DNA of 32,338 nt, taken from the NCBI GenBank assembly GCA_034003955.1, contig JAVEXO010000028.1, positions 1-32,338 on the forward strand, read 5' to 3'. Shown here one piece after another: positions 1 to 6,680 of this stretch; positions within the stretch are counted from its first letter, which is position 1, and each line of letters begins with the position of its first letter. Below the pieces are notes generated by a model. The model ran no database searches. It worked only from the letters and a program-made list of their open reading frames with translations, and was not told the origin of the DNA. This stretch comes from SZUA-370 sp034003955. GTDB lineage: Bacteria; Spirochaetota; Spirochaetia; Treponematales; UBA12059. The position numbers were made by a program, and so were the translations under genes.

Positions 1-761
1 TACTTCTTGGAGAAATTGCCTTTGCCCCCTTCGACCGTTTTGTTATAGCCGGATTCGACATAGGTCCACGCAGTCTTATATCAATGAGCGGGATACTGAT
101 TCTGAATATAGCCTTGATACTCATCTTTTATAAAGAATTAAAACTAGCTACCTTCGACCCTGGCTTGGCGTTGGCCCTCGGTTTTGCTCCTGGTCTAATC
201 CACTATGGCCTGATGGCCTTGGTAAGCATTACAACGGTTGGCGCATTTGACTCAGTAGGATCAATTCTGGTTGTTGCCCTGATGATAGCTCCGCCTGCGG
301 CTGCCTTTTTATTCACAGAAAAGCTTTCGTCTATGATCATGCTAGGCGCCCTCTTTGGAGCCTTAAGTGCAATACTGGGTAATACCATGGCCAGGATGCT
401 AGACGTTTCTATCTCTGGAAGCATAGCCGTAGCAGCAGGCGTCATATTCCTCCTGGCATTTCTGTTTGCACCGAGACGAGGCGTGGTTTCGCAGAAGGCC
501 AATCAGCGCAACCAACGAATCGACTTTGGCCTTCAGATGCTGAGTGTTCATCTGACTCAGCATACAAGCATTGTGGGTAGAGGAGACCCCACCATTGAAT
601 GTAGCCGTAGCCATCTAGTTGATCATATCAATTGGAGCAAGAAATTCGCCGACGAGGTCGTTCAGGCCGGGAAGCGGCGAAGGATCTTGCTTGAACAGAA
701 CGGTTCATTGCAGCTGACAGAAACGGGCCGTGTTCTGGCAGTACAAGCCATGGAGCGATGA
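1..761 (+). CDS. troD: Metal ABC transporter permease (TroD/ZnuB type), 5' end missing
   Basis: The reading frame is open from base 3, so the gene begins upstream of the window. The visible part has several hydrophobic helices with the ABC-3 family stretch 'GAFDSVGSILVVALMIAPPA', typical of inner-membrane permeases for Mn/Zn/Fe. After the last helix, which ends near 'FLFAPRRG', about 85 soluble residues follow. They resemble a winged-helix tail like the one on Treponema pallidum TroD. The stop overlaps the troR start by four bases (ATGA, 758-761), so the two are translationally coupled. The symbol rests on position directly before the TroR-like gene; the paralogous permease TroC cannot be excluded because the N-terminus is absent. 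Confidence 0.85.
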   Translation, partial: LLGEIAFAPFDRFVIAGFDIGPRSLISMSGILILNIALILIFYKELKLATFDPGLALALGFAPGLIHYGLMALVSITTVGAFDSVGSILVVALMIAPPAAAFLFTEKLSSMIMLGALFGALSAILGNTMARMLDVSISGSIAVAAGVIFLLAFLFAPRRGVVSQKANQRNQRIDFGLQMLSVHLTQHTSIVGRGDPTIECSRSHLVDHINWSKKFADEVVQAGKRRRILLEQNGSLQLTETGRVLAVQAMER

Positions 762-1462
762 TGACGAGTACGGTAGAGGATTATCTAAAGCAACTCGTTA
801 GCCTTGAGATTGAACAAGGCCTGGAATTGATTCCCATGAAAAAGGTTTGCACCGCCTTGGGAGTCACTCCAGGAACCGCTACGACAATGATACAACGTCT
901 CGACGAGAAAGGCCTTGTGGAGTATCAACACCATAAAGGCTGTCGCCTGACCGAGGAGGGACGGCGCTCAGGCAGGTATACTCTCAGGCGTCATCGACTC
1001 ATAGAGCTGTTCCTGGTCAATACCCTTGGCATGGACTGGGCTACTGTGCATGAAGAAGCCGAGATGATTGAGCATACCCTCTCGCACGAAGTCGTAGAAA
1101 GACTCGATCATTTCCTGGGCCATCCAGAACAAGGCCCTCATGGGGGGCCTATTCCTGATACACAAGGAATCCTTCCTTGCCGGGGCACTACCTTGTCTCT
1201 TGCCGAAATACCAGGTGGGGGCAGGGTCCAAATTTTCTCAGTAAAAGATAGAGACGAGGCATTGCTGGGATACCTGGCAAGTGTCGGATTACTACCCGGG
1301 ACCAGGCTAGAGGTAGCTTCAATTTCAGAAGGTAGCGGCATAATGACTCTGCGCCACGAGGAGGAGCCGGAGCGGGAGGTGGTGCTCGCTCGAGAAGTCG
1401 TACGCTTATCATTGGAACAGGCGAGCCATATTCGTGTGCTCCATCTGTCTGAAGATGGGTAA
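758..1462 (+). CDS. troR: DtxR/MntR-family metal-dependent repressor (TroR-like) with FeoA/SH3 domain
   Basis: The 234-residue protein has an N-terminal winged helix (about residues 1-65, with 'LGVTPGTATTMIQRLDEKGL' as recognition region). A dimerisation and metal-binding domain follows (about 66-135, 'EHTLSHEVVERLDHFLGHP' then 'PHGGPIP', the usual His/Glu ligands). The C-terminal SH3-like FeoA domain (about 145-230) contains 'LLGYLASVGLLPGTRLEV'. The family represses metal uptake genes when Mn or Fe is bound. T. pallidum TroR lacks the SH3 domain, so this is the longer DtxR/IdeR-like form. It is coupled to the upstream permease, consistent with a tro operon that ends in its own repressor. 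Confidence 0.93.
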   Translation: MMTSTVEDYLKQLVSLEIEQGLELIPMKKVCTALGVTPGTATTMIQRLDEKGLVEYQHHKGCRLTEEGRRSGRYTLRRHRLIELFLVNTLGMDWATVHEEAEMIEHTLSHEVVERLDHFLGHPEQGPHGGPIPDTQGILPCRGTTLSLAEIPGGGRVQIFSVKDRDEALLGYLASVGLLPGTRLEVASISEGSGIMTLRHEEEPEREVVLAREVVRLSLEQASHIRVLHLSEDG

Positions 1463-1492
1463 ACGTTACACCTTGGTTGCTCTGGACTTGAA

Positions 1493-1509
1493 AGAAAAAT
1501 ATTTTTTCT
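1493..1509. promoter_or_regulatory. AT-rich near-palindrome downstream of troR
   Basis: AGAAAAATATTTTTTCT reads almost the same on both strands, apart from one extra T in the right arm. It lies 30 bases after the troR stop and about 60 bases before the start of the small cysteine-rich gene. It could be an operator for that gene or the A/T remnant of a terminator. There is no G+C-rich stem, so a standard terminator is unlikely. Confidence 0.25.
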
Positions 1510-1567
1510 ATTGTGTTTTTTATTAACCTGGTTGAATATTCATAGTTTCAATAGGAGGAAAAAAAGT

Positions 1568-1786
1568 ATGGTAGATTGTGATTGCTTGCCGGCTTGTCCG
1601 TTTTTTAATGATAAAATGAAAAATATGCCCTCAATGGCGGGAATGATGAAAAAGCGCTATTGTCAAGATGACTATATGTCATGTGCCCGGCATATTGTTA
1701 AGGTTGCAATCGGTGGAGACAAGGTTCCGATCGATCTGTATCCGGGGCAGAATGAGAGAGTTAGCAAAATAATTGGTAGCGCTTAA
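1568..1786 (+). CDS. Small five-cysteine protein of unknown function
   Basis: The product is 72 residues. The ATG at 1568 was chosen because AGGAGG lies just upstream at 1552-1557; the longer in-frame extension to 1511 has no such site. Cysteines sit at residues 4, 6, 10, 32 and 39 in the pattern C-x-C-x3-C ... YC-x6-CAR, with the phrases 'CPFFNDKM' and 'MMKKRYC' between them. From memory, short proteins and domain tails with CPFF...KM...YC...CAR recur in anaerobic Deltaproteobacteria and spirochaetes without an assigned function. Metal or iron-sulfur binding is plausible from the cysteine spacing. It has no signal peptide or membrane helix. Its placement after troR may hint at metal-related regulation, but this is inference. 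Confidence 0.8.
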   Translation: MVDCDCLPACPFFNDKMKNMPSMAGMMKKRYCQDDYMSCARHIVKVAIGGDKVPIDLYPGQNERVSKIIGSA

Positions 1787-1823
1787 ATTTGAACTCAAGT
1801 AACACTTGCTAGCTATAGAAGCA

Positions 1824-2942
1824 TCACCTGAGTTCAGGTAACTGTACAGAGAGACGTCTCATAAAAACGGTACGGGCGGGTTTTGCCCTAAGACTACTAA
1901 AAAATAAGCCTGAATCCTTGTGGTACGATGTCGGAGAATCTACAAGCTTAAAATAGTAGGCCTCTACTATAGGTAGCTTTTCTATGGCGTCTATGTAGTG
2001 GTTCATACGTTGTGCCTGGTAGCTAGAGCTGGTATTTTCAAACTCGGAGTTTGGGCCGCCGAATTCAGAAACAAGAATAGGTTTGTCCTTCGGTAAGACA
2101 GAAACATAGCTAGGCCAATTCTCTGCATCGTCATAGAGATGAATATCAAGCATGTCGTACTGCGCATGTTCAAAGACGTAATCAATGTTTTGTCGTATGC
2201 CCTTGCTGTCATACTCTAGCTTGGATCTGGCTAACTTGCTGTTAAGCTTGTCTATTGTTACCCCACGTGCCAACCTTAGCCCGGAAAAATCAGGACAGCT
2301 TCCCTTCCCGGTAAAAAATTCTACCAATGGATAGGTGCTCGTCAAGCCGCCGAGTACAACCTTTGTATTCGGCGAATGGTTTTGCACTGCATCAAAAAGA
2401 ATATTGTTATAGATGACGAATTTCTTCAACGATTCCGTATCTGCATAGCCCGTGCCCTCTTCATGCTCCGTCTCCCACTCGTTGCCAAATTGAATCTTGT
2501 CTATGTTGTCATACCTGAGTACCAGCGCTTCTATAAAAGACTTCAGAGCCTGTTCGTCCATGATACAGGCACCGTCGCTTCCGGCGGGCAGTAAAGCCCA
2601 ATCGGGAGCCAGACTCAGTATGGTAAGAAAAACCGATATACCATTGTCCTTGGCTGTTTGCATGCGTAGATCCATAGGACCCCAGTAAAACTTACCCTGC
2701 TTTGGCTCTCTGTCTCTCCAGTCAATGGCTATTCGCATTCTGCCGATTGACATTTTTTTTAGTTCGCTTACTGTAAAAGACATCTGGCTAGAATCAGAGA
2801 ATGGAGGGAAAGAAATACCAACGGCTATGTCGGTAGAACCAAAGACAGCATTAGAACCTTCTAAAACAATGCTTGGCTCGGCGCAGGCAAGCATAGGCAG
2901 GCAAGATAAAAGAACTAGCAGTATTCTTAGTAGTATGCTCAT
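1824..2942 (-). CDS. Exported glycoside-hydrolase-like (clan GH-A type) protein
   Basis: The 372-residue protein starts with a secretion signal (residues 1-20). Cys20 in 'MLACAEP' could be lipidated, although Met at -3 is a weak lipobox; cleavage after ACA is the alternative. The rest reads as a TIM-barrel glycosidase: strand-rich N-terminus with 'MRIAIDWRDREPKQGKFYW', then 'QFGNEWE' with Glu155 as likely acid/base, and 'ILVSEFGG' with Glu293 as likely nucleophile. These two sites at the ends of strands 4 and 7 are the signature of clan GH-A (families such as GH5, GH39 and GH42). The family and substrate cannot be assigned by eye. It is divergent from the sigma-factor gene, and its A+T content is higher than in the following genes, so transfer is possible. 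Confidence 0.7.
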   Translation of the reverse strand: MSILLRILLVLLSCLPMLACAEPSIVLEGSNAVFGSTDIAVGISFPPFSDSSQMSFTVSELKKMSIGRMRIAIDWRDREPKQGKFYWGPMDLRMQTAKDNGISVFLTILSLAPDWALLPAGSDGACIMDEQALKSFIEALVLRYDNIDKIQFGNEWETEHEEGTGYADTESLKKFVIYNNILFDAVQNHSPNTKVVLGGLTSTYPLVEFFTGKGSCPDFSGLRLARGVTIDKLNSKLARSKLEYDSKGIRQNIDYVFEHAQYDMLDIHLYDDAENWPSYVSVLPKDKPILVSEFGGPNSEFENTSSSYQAQRMNHYIDAIEKLPIVEAYYFKLVDSPTSYHKDSGLFFSSLRAKPARTVFMRRLSVQLPELR

Positions 2943-3020
2943 GATAAAAGAAGGTACAACGCTAAATGTGAAATTTCAATTTTACAAATGTATCACTTAG
3001 GCAGGGCATGCAAAAAATAC

Positions 3021-3045
3021 CAACCAAAACCCTAAATCTGCCGTT
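3021..3045 (+). promoter_or_regulatory. Candidate ECF-sigma promoter for the sigma-factor operon
   Basis: CAAC at 3021-3024 and CGTT at 3042-3045 are separated by 17 bases. This matches the general form of ECF-sigma promoters (an AAC-containing -35 and a CGT-containing -10). It sits immediately upstream of an ECF sigma gene, as expected for autoregulation. Transcription would begin near the start codon, so any leader would be very short. Supported only by motif match and position. Confidence 0.35.
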
Positions 3046-3054
3046 ATAGAAGTG

Positions 3055-3603
3055 ATGACAATGCAAAATGAAGCATGCGGCACCATTGAAAAACCTAAAC
3101 TCCTCATCTGGCAGGCCATGGAAAGCAGGCTGGCTGTCTACCTTGCCTCGTTCTCAGGTTTATCAGTAGAGGATCGTGAGGATGTACTTCAGTCCACCCT
3201 TATAGCCTTCTGGCGCAAAGGGCCTTCCGCTGAGGCAGAAGCCCGTCCTTGGTTATACCGTGTGGTGCGCAACGCAAGCATAGATACACTCAGAGTCATA
3301 AAGCGCTCATCGTCTAGGCAAGGGCAACTGGAGGCTAGCGATTTTAGAGGCACGCGGGAGCCAGAGGATCCTTCTTTAGGGCCTGAGGATAGTGTCCTGT
3401 CGCACGAAGAAGTCTCATTGGTGCGTAGGTTCTTGGCGGCATTAGCGGATAGGGAGCGAGAGCTGGCCTTTCTGGCTTTCTGTGAAGACATGACGTATGA
3501 GCAGATAGCCAGTTTAACGGGAACATCGCTTGGTACGGTCAAATGGCGGCTGGCAGGCGTCAAGAAATGCCTCGCCGAGCATTACAGGAGGGAGATGGCA
3601 TGA
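3055..3603 (+). CDS. RNA polymerase sigma factor, ECF (sigma-70) family
   Basis: The 182-residue protein has a region-2 helix set (about residues 15-85, 'SVEDREDVLQSTLIAFWR' and 'PWLYRVVRNASIDTLR') and a region 4 (about 125-180, 'MTYEQIASLTGTSLGTVKWRLAGVKKCL') joined by an acidic linker. This is the two-domain architecture of ECF sigma factors. Possible starts are GTG 3052, ATG 3055 and ATG 3061; none has a strong ribosome binding site. The stop overlaps the next start by four bases. It heads a three-gene operon with two membrane proteins, the usual setting for a sigma factor controlled from the envelope. Its signal and regulon are not visible here. Confidence 0.9.
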   Translation: MTMQNEACGTIEKPKLLIWQAMESRLAVYLASFSGLSVEDREDVLQSTLIAFWRKGPSAEAEARPWLYRVVRNASIDTLRVIKRSSSRQGQLEASDFRGTREPEDPSLGPEDSVLSHEEVSLVRRFLAALADRERELAFLAFCEDMTYEQIASLTGTSLGTVKWRLAGVKKCLAEHYRREMA

Positions 3604-3932
3604 CAGACGACAAAAAAGCAGAAGATTTGCTACGCGCATTCTACAGCCGAGAGGTTCAGGCGGATTCTGCTGCTCGCGCCGCACGGCGCACTAGCCGGAG
3701 TGCTGTCCAAGAAATACCAATCCAAAGGATGGCAAAGCGCAACTGGCAGTCATTCCGCATGCTGCTTGCCGCGGTGGCCTGTCTGGCCATCATGGCTGCA
3801 TCGTCGTTTGCTGCTGGGCATGAAGGCTTGGGTCCGGAGGGCTTCATCATACTGAGTAGTGAACTAGCCAGGGTGGCTAATGAAGGTGGTTTGTTCATAC
3901 CATTGAGAGCCGTATTGCCAATTGAGCAGTGA
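3600..3932 (+). CDS. Small single-pass membrane protein, candidate anti-sigma factor
   Basis: The product is 110 residues, starting at ATG 3600, which overlaps the sigma-factor stop (ATGA) and follows AGGAGGGAG at 3586-3594. About 50 charged residues ('DDKKAEDLLRAFYSREV') precede one hydrophobic helix (about 53-72, 'MLLAAVACLAIMAASSFAAG') and a short tail of about 38 residues. A cytoplasmic N-terminus plus one helix, coupled to an ECF gene, is the classic anti-sigma layout. However, no zinc-finger anti-sigma motif (HxxxCxxC) is present. The role is therefore inferred from context. The next gene begins 16 bases downstream. Confidence 0.75.
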   Translation: MTDDKKAEDLLRAFYSREVQADSAARAARRTSRSAVQEIPIQRMAKRNWQSFRMLLAAVACLAIMAASSFAAGHEGLGPEGFIILSSELARVANEGGLFIPLRAVLPIEQ

Positions 3933-3948
3933 TACAAGGAGGACAAGA

Positions 3949-4890
3949 ATGATAACTAAACTGATGCTGGGTTCTGTCGTGGTAATAGGTGCTGTAGCGG
4001 CTGCAATAGTCGCTTCGGGAGGCAACGTTCCGGCTTGGGCTGTGGCGCAGTCGGTTTTACCTGTTCTTGGTATTCTTGCAGGAGTTCTCTTTGCAGGGCC
4101 TGGACCCGGTGCAATAGCCGAAGTCTTCAGGGCTCGCAAGGGACTAAGCCAGAGAAGAGTATGGGCTGCCCAGGTAACCGTGGACCTGGCCCAAAGAGTT
4201 CTTTTCCTGGCGGGAACAGCGGGCTTTCTTATTCAGTTTGTGTACATGATGAAAAGCCTTGAGGACCGCGCGGCTCTCTGGCCGAACCTGGCCTTGGCGT
4301 TGGCACCGGCCCTAGCTGCACTCGTCATCCATACCATGCTTATACTACCCCTCAGGCATGTGCTCTGCGATGCAGGTTCACAAGGTGATGGTGCCCCGAG
4401 CAGCGCGGAGGCTCTGCCTGATAACAGGCTGGAGACTCGGCCCTGGAGCGCATGGCGCTTCGTTCCAGGCACGTTCTTGACCATAGCTTCGCTCATTGCC
4501 TTTGGTCCTGCCGCCGTCCTAAGCGGCCTCTTTGTTGACATAGGCTCCTTTATTGTGGCTGTGTTCGTGCCAATAGGCGTGCTCCTCGCCGCTGTGCTGC
4601 CAGGTTCATTCCGCAGTGGCATCAAGGCTTTGCGTGCTAGGGATACGAGCCGAAATGATCTCATAGCGGTACAGCGAAGCTTTTCTCTTCTAGCTAAAGC
4701 CGTATCTCATGCGGCCATGATAGGTGCGGCTACAGGTTTTGTGTTCCTCATAAAAGATTGGCTTAACATCATGCGCTATGGACCCACGTTGGCTTTAGCC
4801 CTCATAAGCGTCTTCTGGTGCGTCGTCATACTTCTACTCGTAGTCATTCCCCTTGAGGCGGAAGCCGAGCGACGCTACAAGCAGGCTTGA
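3949..4890 (+). CDS. Eight-helix membrane protein, tandem duplication of a MotA/ExbB-like unit
   Basis: The start at ATG 3949 follows AAGGAGG (3937-3943). The product has 313 residues and about eight membrane helices (near 5-24, 29-52, 80-103, 112-135, 172-197, 199-220, 250-270, 278-300). The two halves align: 'AEVFRARKGLSQRRVWAAQ', 'GTAGFLIQFVYMMKSLED' and 'LALALAPALAALVI' in the first correspond to 'IKALRARDTSRNDLIAVQ', 'GAATGFVFLIKDWLNIMR' and 'LALALISVFWCVVILLLV' in the second. Each half (two helices, short cytoplasmic loop, two helices) resembles a reduced MotA/TolQ/ExbB proton-channel subunit, including the 'MKSLED...LALALA' segment. It is third in the ECF-sigma operon. Function as an ion channel is inference. 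Confidence 0.75.
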   Translation: MITKLMLGSVVVIGAVAAAIVASGGNVPAWAVAQSVLPVLGILAGVLFAGPGPGAIAEVFRARKGLSQRRVWAAQVTVDLAQRVLFLAGTAGFLIQFVYMMKSLEDRAALWPNLALALAPALAALVIHTMLILPLRHVLCDAGSQGDGAPSSAEALPDNRLETRPWSAWRFVPGTFLTIASLIAFGPAAVLSGLFVDIGSFIVAVFVPIGVLLAAVLPGSFRSGIKALRARDTSRNDLIAVQRSFSLLAKAVSHAAMIGAATGFVFLIKDWLNIMRYGPTLALALISVFWCVVILLLVVIPLEAEAERRYKQA

Positions 4891-4910
4891 CCTCTGCTAG
4901 TCTACTATGC

Positions 4911-4952
4911 AAGATGCTAGGCAAGATGCCGGTATCTTGCCTAGGGCATCTT
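4911..4952 (+). terminator. Long stem-loop ending the ECF-sigma operon
   Basis: An 11-base perfect stem (CTAGGCAAGAT at 4917-4927 with ATCTTGCCTAG at 4934-4944) encloses a six-base loop. It is extended outward by AAGATG (4911-4916) pairing with CATCTT (4947-4952) across a two-base bulge. It begins 21 bases after the stop of the eight-helix protein. The run of T after it is short, so it may be a weak terminator or an RNA-stabilising hairpin. Confidence 0.6.
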
Positions 4953-4984
4953 TCCGCCATGGTGATTGAAAGAAGGCCTGGACT

Positions 4985-5806
4985 GTGAGAAAAACAAAAA
5001 GAGTTAAAAGAATGTCGTTTAAGCAGATGCTGCGCGAGCGAGACAGTGCCAAGATAGTGCACTATCTGCTCCGACTCCTGGTCATCGTCATCCTCATAGT
5101 CCAGGTGTATGAGCGCGACTATGAGAATGTGTTCTTCTGTGTATTGACCCTCATGCTCTTCGCCGTACCGTCAATAATACAAAACCGTATTCGCATAGAT
5201 ATTCCTGCGGCTCTCGAGAATACTATCCTCGTTTTTATTTTTGCCGCGCAAATTCTGGGTGAGATGCGCGATTACTATGTGACGTATCCGTTCTGGGATA
5301 CGATGCTCCATACTATAAACGGCTTTCTTGCAGCTGCCATAGGGTTTTCCCTCGTTGACATACTCAACCAAAGCGATAGGCTCTCTCTTAGGTTGTCTCC
5401 TCTATTTGTCGCCATCGTAGCCTTCTCATTCTCCATGACCATTGGAGTCGTCTGGGAATTTTTCGAGTACTTCATGGACATTCTTATTGGCACCGACATG
5501 CAGAAGGACACCATCATGCATGCCATCCACTCTGTCATGCTTGATCCCAACAAGGGGCAGCAGATTGTTACCATCAAGGGCATCACCCAAGTAGTGGTCA
5601 ATGGCAAGGATCTTGGCCTAGGTGGATACTTGGATATTGGCCTGCATGACACCATGAAGGACATGTTTGTAAACTTCATTGGAGCCTTGGTATTCTCTAC
5701 GGCTGGGTACTTCTATGTAAAAAATCGTAAGAAACCATCCTTTGTGACACACTTTATCCCGACGCTCGGGGAAAAGCCAGAAGAAGAGACAAAGTTACAA
5801 CCCTAG
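4985..5806 (+). CDS. DUF2238/YjdF-like integral membrane protein
   Basis: The 273-residue protein begins at GTG 4985, preceded by GAAAGAAGG at about 4968-4976; ATG 5012 is a less supported alternative. It has about six helices, including 'LLRLLVIVILIVQVY', 'TILVFIFAAQILGEM', 'NGFLAAAIGFSLVDIL' and 'LSPLFVAIVAFSFSMTIG'. The segments 'FWDTMLHTINGF' and 'IGVVWEFFEYFMD' resemble the conserved His- and Glu-containing helices of the YjdF/DUF2238 family, whose function is unknown. A long soluble insertion (about residues 170-220) precedes the last helix. It stands alone between the upstream hairpin and the promoter of the HU-like gene. Confidence 0.7.
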   Translation: MRKTKRVKRMSFKQMLRERDSAKIVHYLLRLLVIVILIVQVYERDYENVFFCVLTLMLFAVPSIIQNRIRIDIPAALENTILVFIFAAQILGEMRDYYVTYPFWDTMLHTINGFLAAAIGFSLVDILNQSDRLSLRLSPLFVAIVAFSFSMTIGVVWEFFEYFMDILIGTDMQKDTIMHAIHSVMLDPNKGQQIVTIKGITQVVVNGKDLGLGGYLDIGLHDTMKDMFVNFIGALVFSTAGYFYVKNRKKPSFVTHFIPTLGEKPEEETKLQP

Positions 5807-5853
5807 TGTTACGAAGCCTTGTGATGCTTGCAATCCTCGTAGGTAGAAATTAC

Positions 5854-5867
5854 AATCTAGCTAGATT
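5854..5867. promoter_or_regulatory. Perfect 14-base palindrome upstream of the HU-like gene
   Basis: AATCTAGCTAGATT is a perfect palindrome. It abuts the position of the -35 element for the -10 at 5891-5896, 52 bases before the HU-like start codon. Placement over the promoter suggests a protein-binding site, possibly for autoregulation. Confidence 0.4.
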
Positions 5868-5887
5868 CACTATTTAACGCAGGCATT

Positions 5888-5896
5888 TGATATAGT
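5888..5896 (+). promoter_or_regulatory. Extended -10 promoter for the HU-like gene
   Basis: TGA-TATAGT fits the extended -10 form TGnTATAAT with one mismatch. The predicted start near 5903 gives a short leader carrying GAGGAGG (5907-5913) before ATG 5919. No good -35 is seen at 17 bases, as is common for extended -10 promoters. Confidence 0.5.
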
Positions 5897-5918
5897 AGCC
5901 TGTGACGAGGAGGCGATC

Positions 5919-6632
5919 ATGGCGCTAACGGTGGGAGCCAGGAAAAACACCCTTACAGGCAAGAACAAGGAGTTCCGTTTCCACGCCAGTTGCTCTGGCA
6001 GTGTGGAGAAAGATGAATTCATTGAAATAATGACACGAGAGAATTCGGCTCTAGGGCGTAAAGAACTAGAAGCGGCGCTCGCACTCATAGGGCGGACGCT
6101 CGCCCGTCTAGTCGCCGACGGCAACTCTGTCCGTACGCCCATAGGAGCCTTCTACCTCTCTGCCGTAGGCCTTGCGGACAAGGAGTCTAGTCCCTTCACG
6201 CCTGGAGACGAGGTATCGGGCCACGGATTCAGGCTGCGATTCAGGCCAGACAGGTCATTCGAGGCTCAGGTGACAGAACGAGTCTCCGTCAATCGTGACG
6301 ATAGCTCCTGGCAACTCTTTCCGAGGCCGGCCTCCCTGTTGTCAGAAGTGGGGAAACGGAACGCCGGCTTCAAGCCAGGCCTGATGGTTCGTCTTGCCGG
6401 TGATTACCTCGGTTTCGACGAGGACGAGAAGAATCAAGGCGTGTTCTTCGTAAAGAGCATAGCTGACTCCGGTATGCGCGCCGAAAACTACGCCCTCATC
6501 AAACCAAAGCGAATCATCTTTACCATTCCCGATGAGCTTGAGCCAGGTGAGTATACCGTACTCTTGCGCTCGTCAACTAAGGCTGGAACGTTACGATCAG
6601 GATACCTGGATGGCAAGATAACGATAGCATGA
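5919..6632 (+). CDS. HU-family DNA-binding protein with DUF4469-type C-terminal domain
   Basis: The 237-residue protein starts at ATG 5919 behind GAGGAGG. The N-terminal 120 residues follow the HU/IHF-like fold seen in long HU variants: 'KNKEFRFHASCSGSVEKDEF', a helical pair ('LEAALALIGRTLARLVADG') and 'RTPIGAFYLSAVG', then 'GFRLRFRPD'. The C-terminal 115 residues form a separate beta-rich domain ('KPGLMVRLAGDYLGFDEDE', 'YALIKPKRIIFTIPDELEPG', 'EYTVLLRSS') resembling DUF4469, often attached to HU domains in spirochaetes and Bacteroidetes. It probably binds DNA and may organise the nucleoid. The DUF4469 role is unknown. Confidence 0.8.
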   Translation: MALTVGARKNTLTGKNKEFRFHASCSGSVEKDEFIEIMTRENSALGRKELEAALALIGRTLARLVADGNSVRTPIGAFYLSAVGLADKESSPFTPGDEVSGHGFRLRFRPDRSFEAQVTERVSVNRDDSSWQLFPRPASLLSEVGKRNAGFKPGLMVRLAGDYLGFDEDEKNQGVFFVKSIADSGMRAENYALIKPKRIIFTIPDELEPGEYTVLLRSSTKAGTLRSGYLDGKITIA

Positions 6633-6643
6633 CGAGTTTAGGC

Positions 6644-6672
6644 TTGACGCCGGGACCTAAGCCTTTGATACT
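6644..6672 (+). promoter_or_regulatory. Sigma-70 promoter for dcp, predicted leaderless
   Basis: TTGACG (6644-6649), a 17-base spacer and GATACT (6667-6672) match the consensus at five and four to five positions. The dcp ATG is at 6681, eight bases after the -10, so transcription would start at or next to the start codon. No ribosome binding site precedes the ATG. Confidence 0.6.
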
Positions 6673-6680
6673 CTTTTGTC

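Noticed and set aside
4233..4664. 143-codon minus-strand frame under the eight-helix protein
   Set aside because: It is antisense to conserved membrane-helix codons and has no start signal or recognisable fold.
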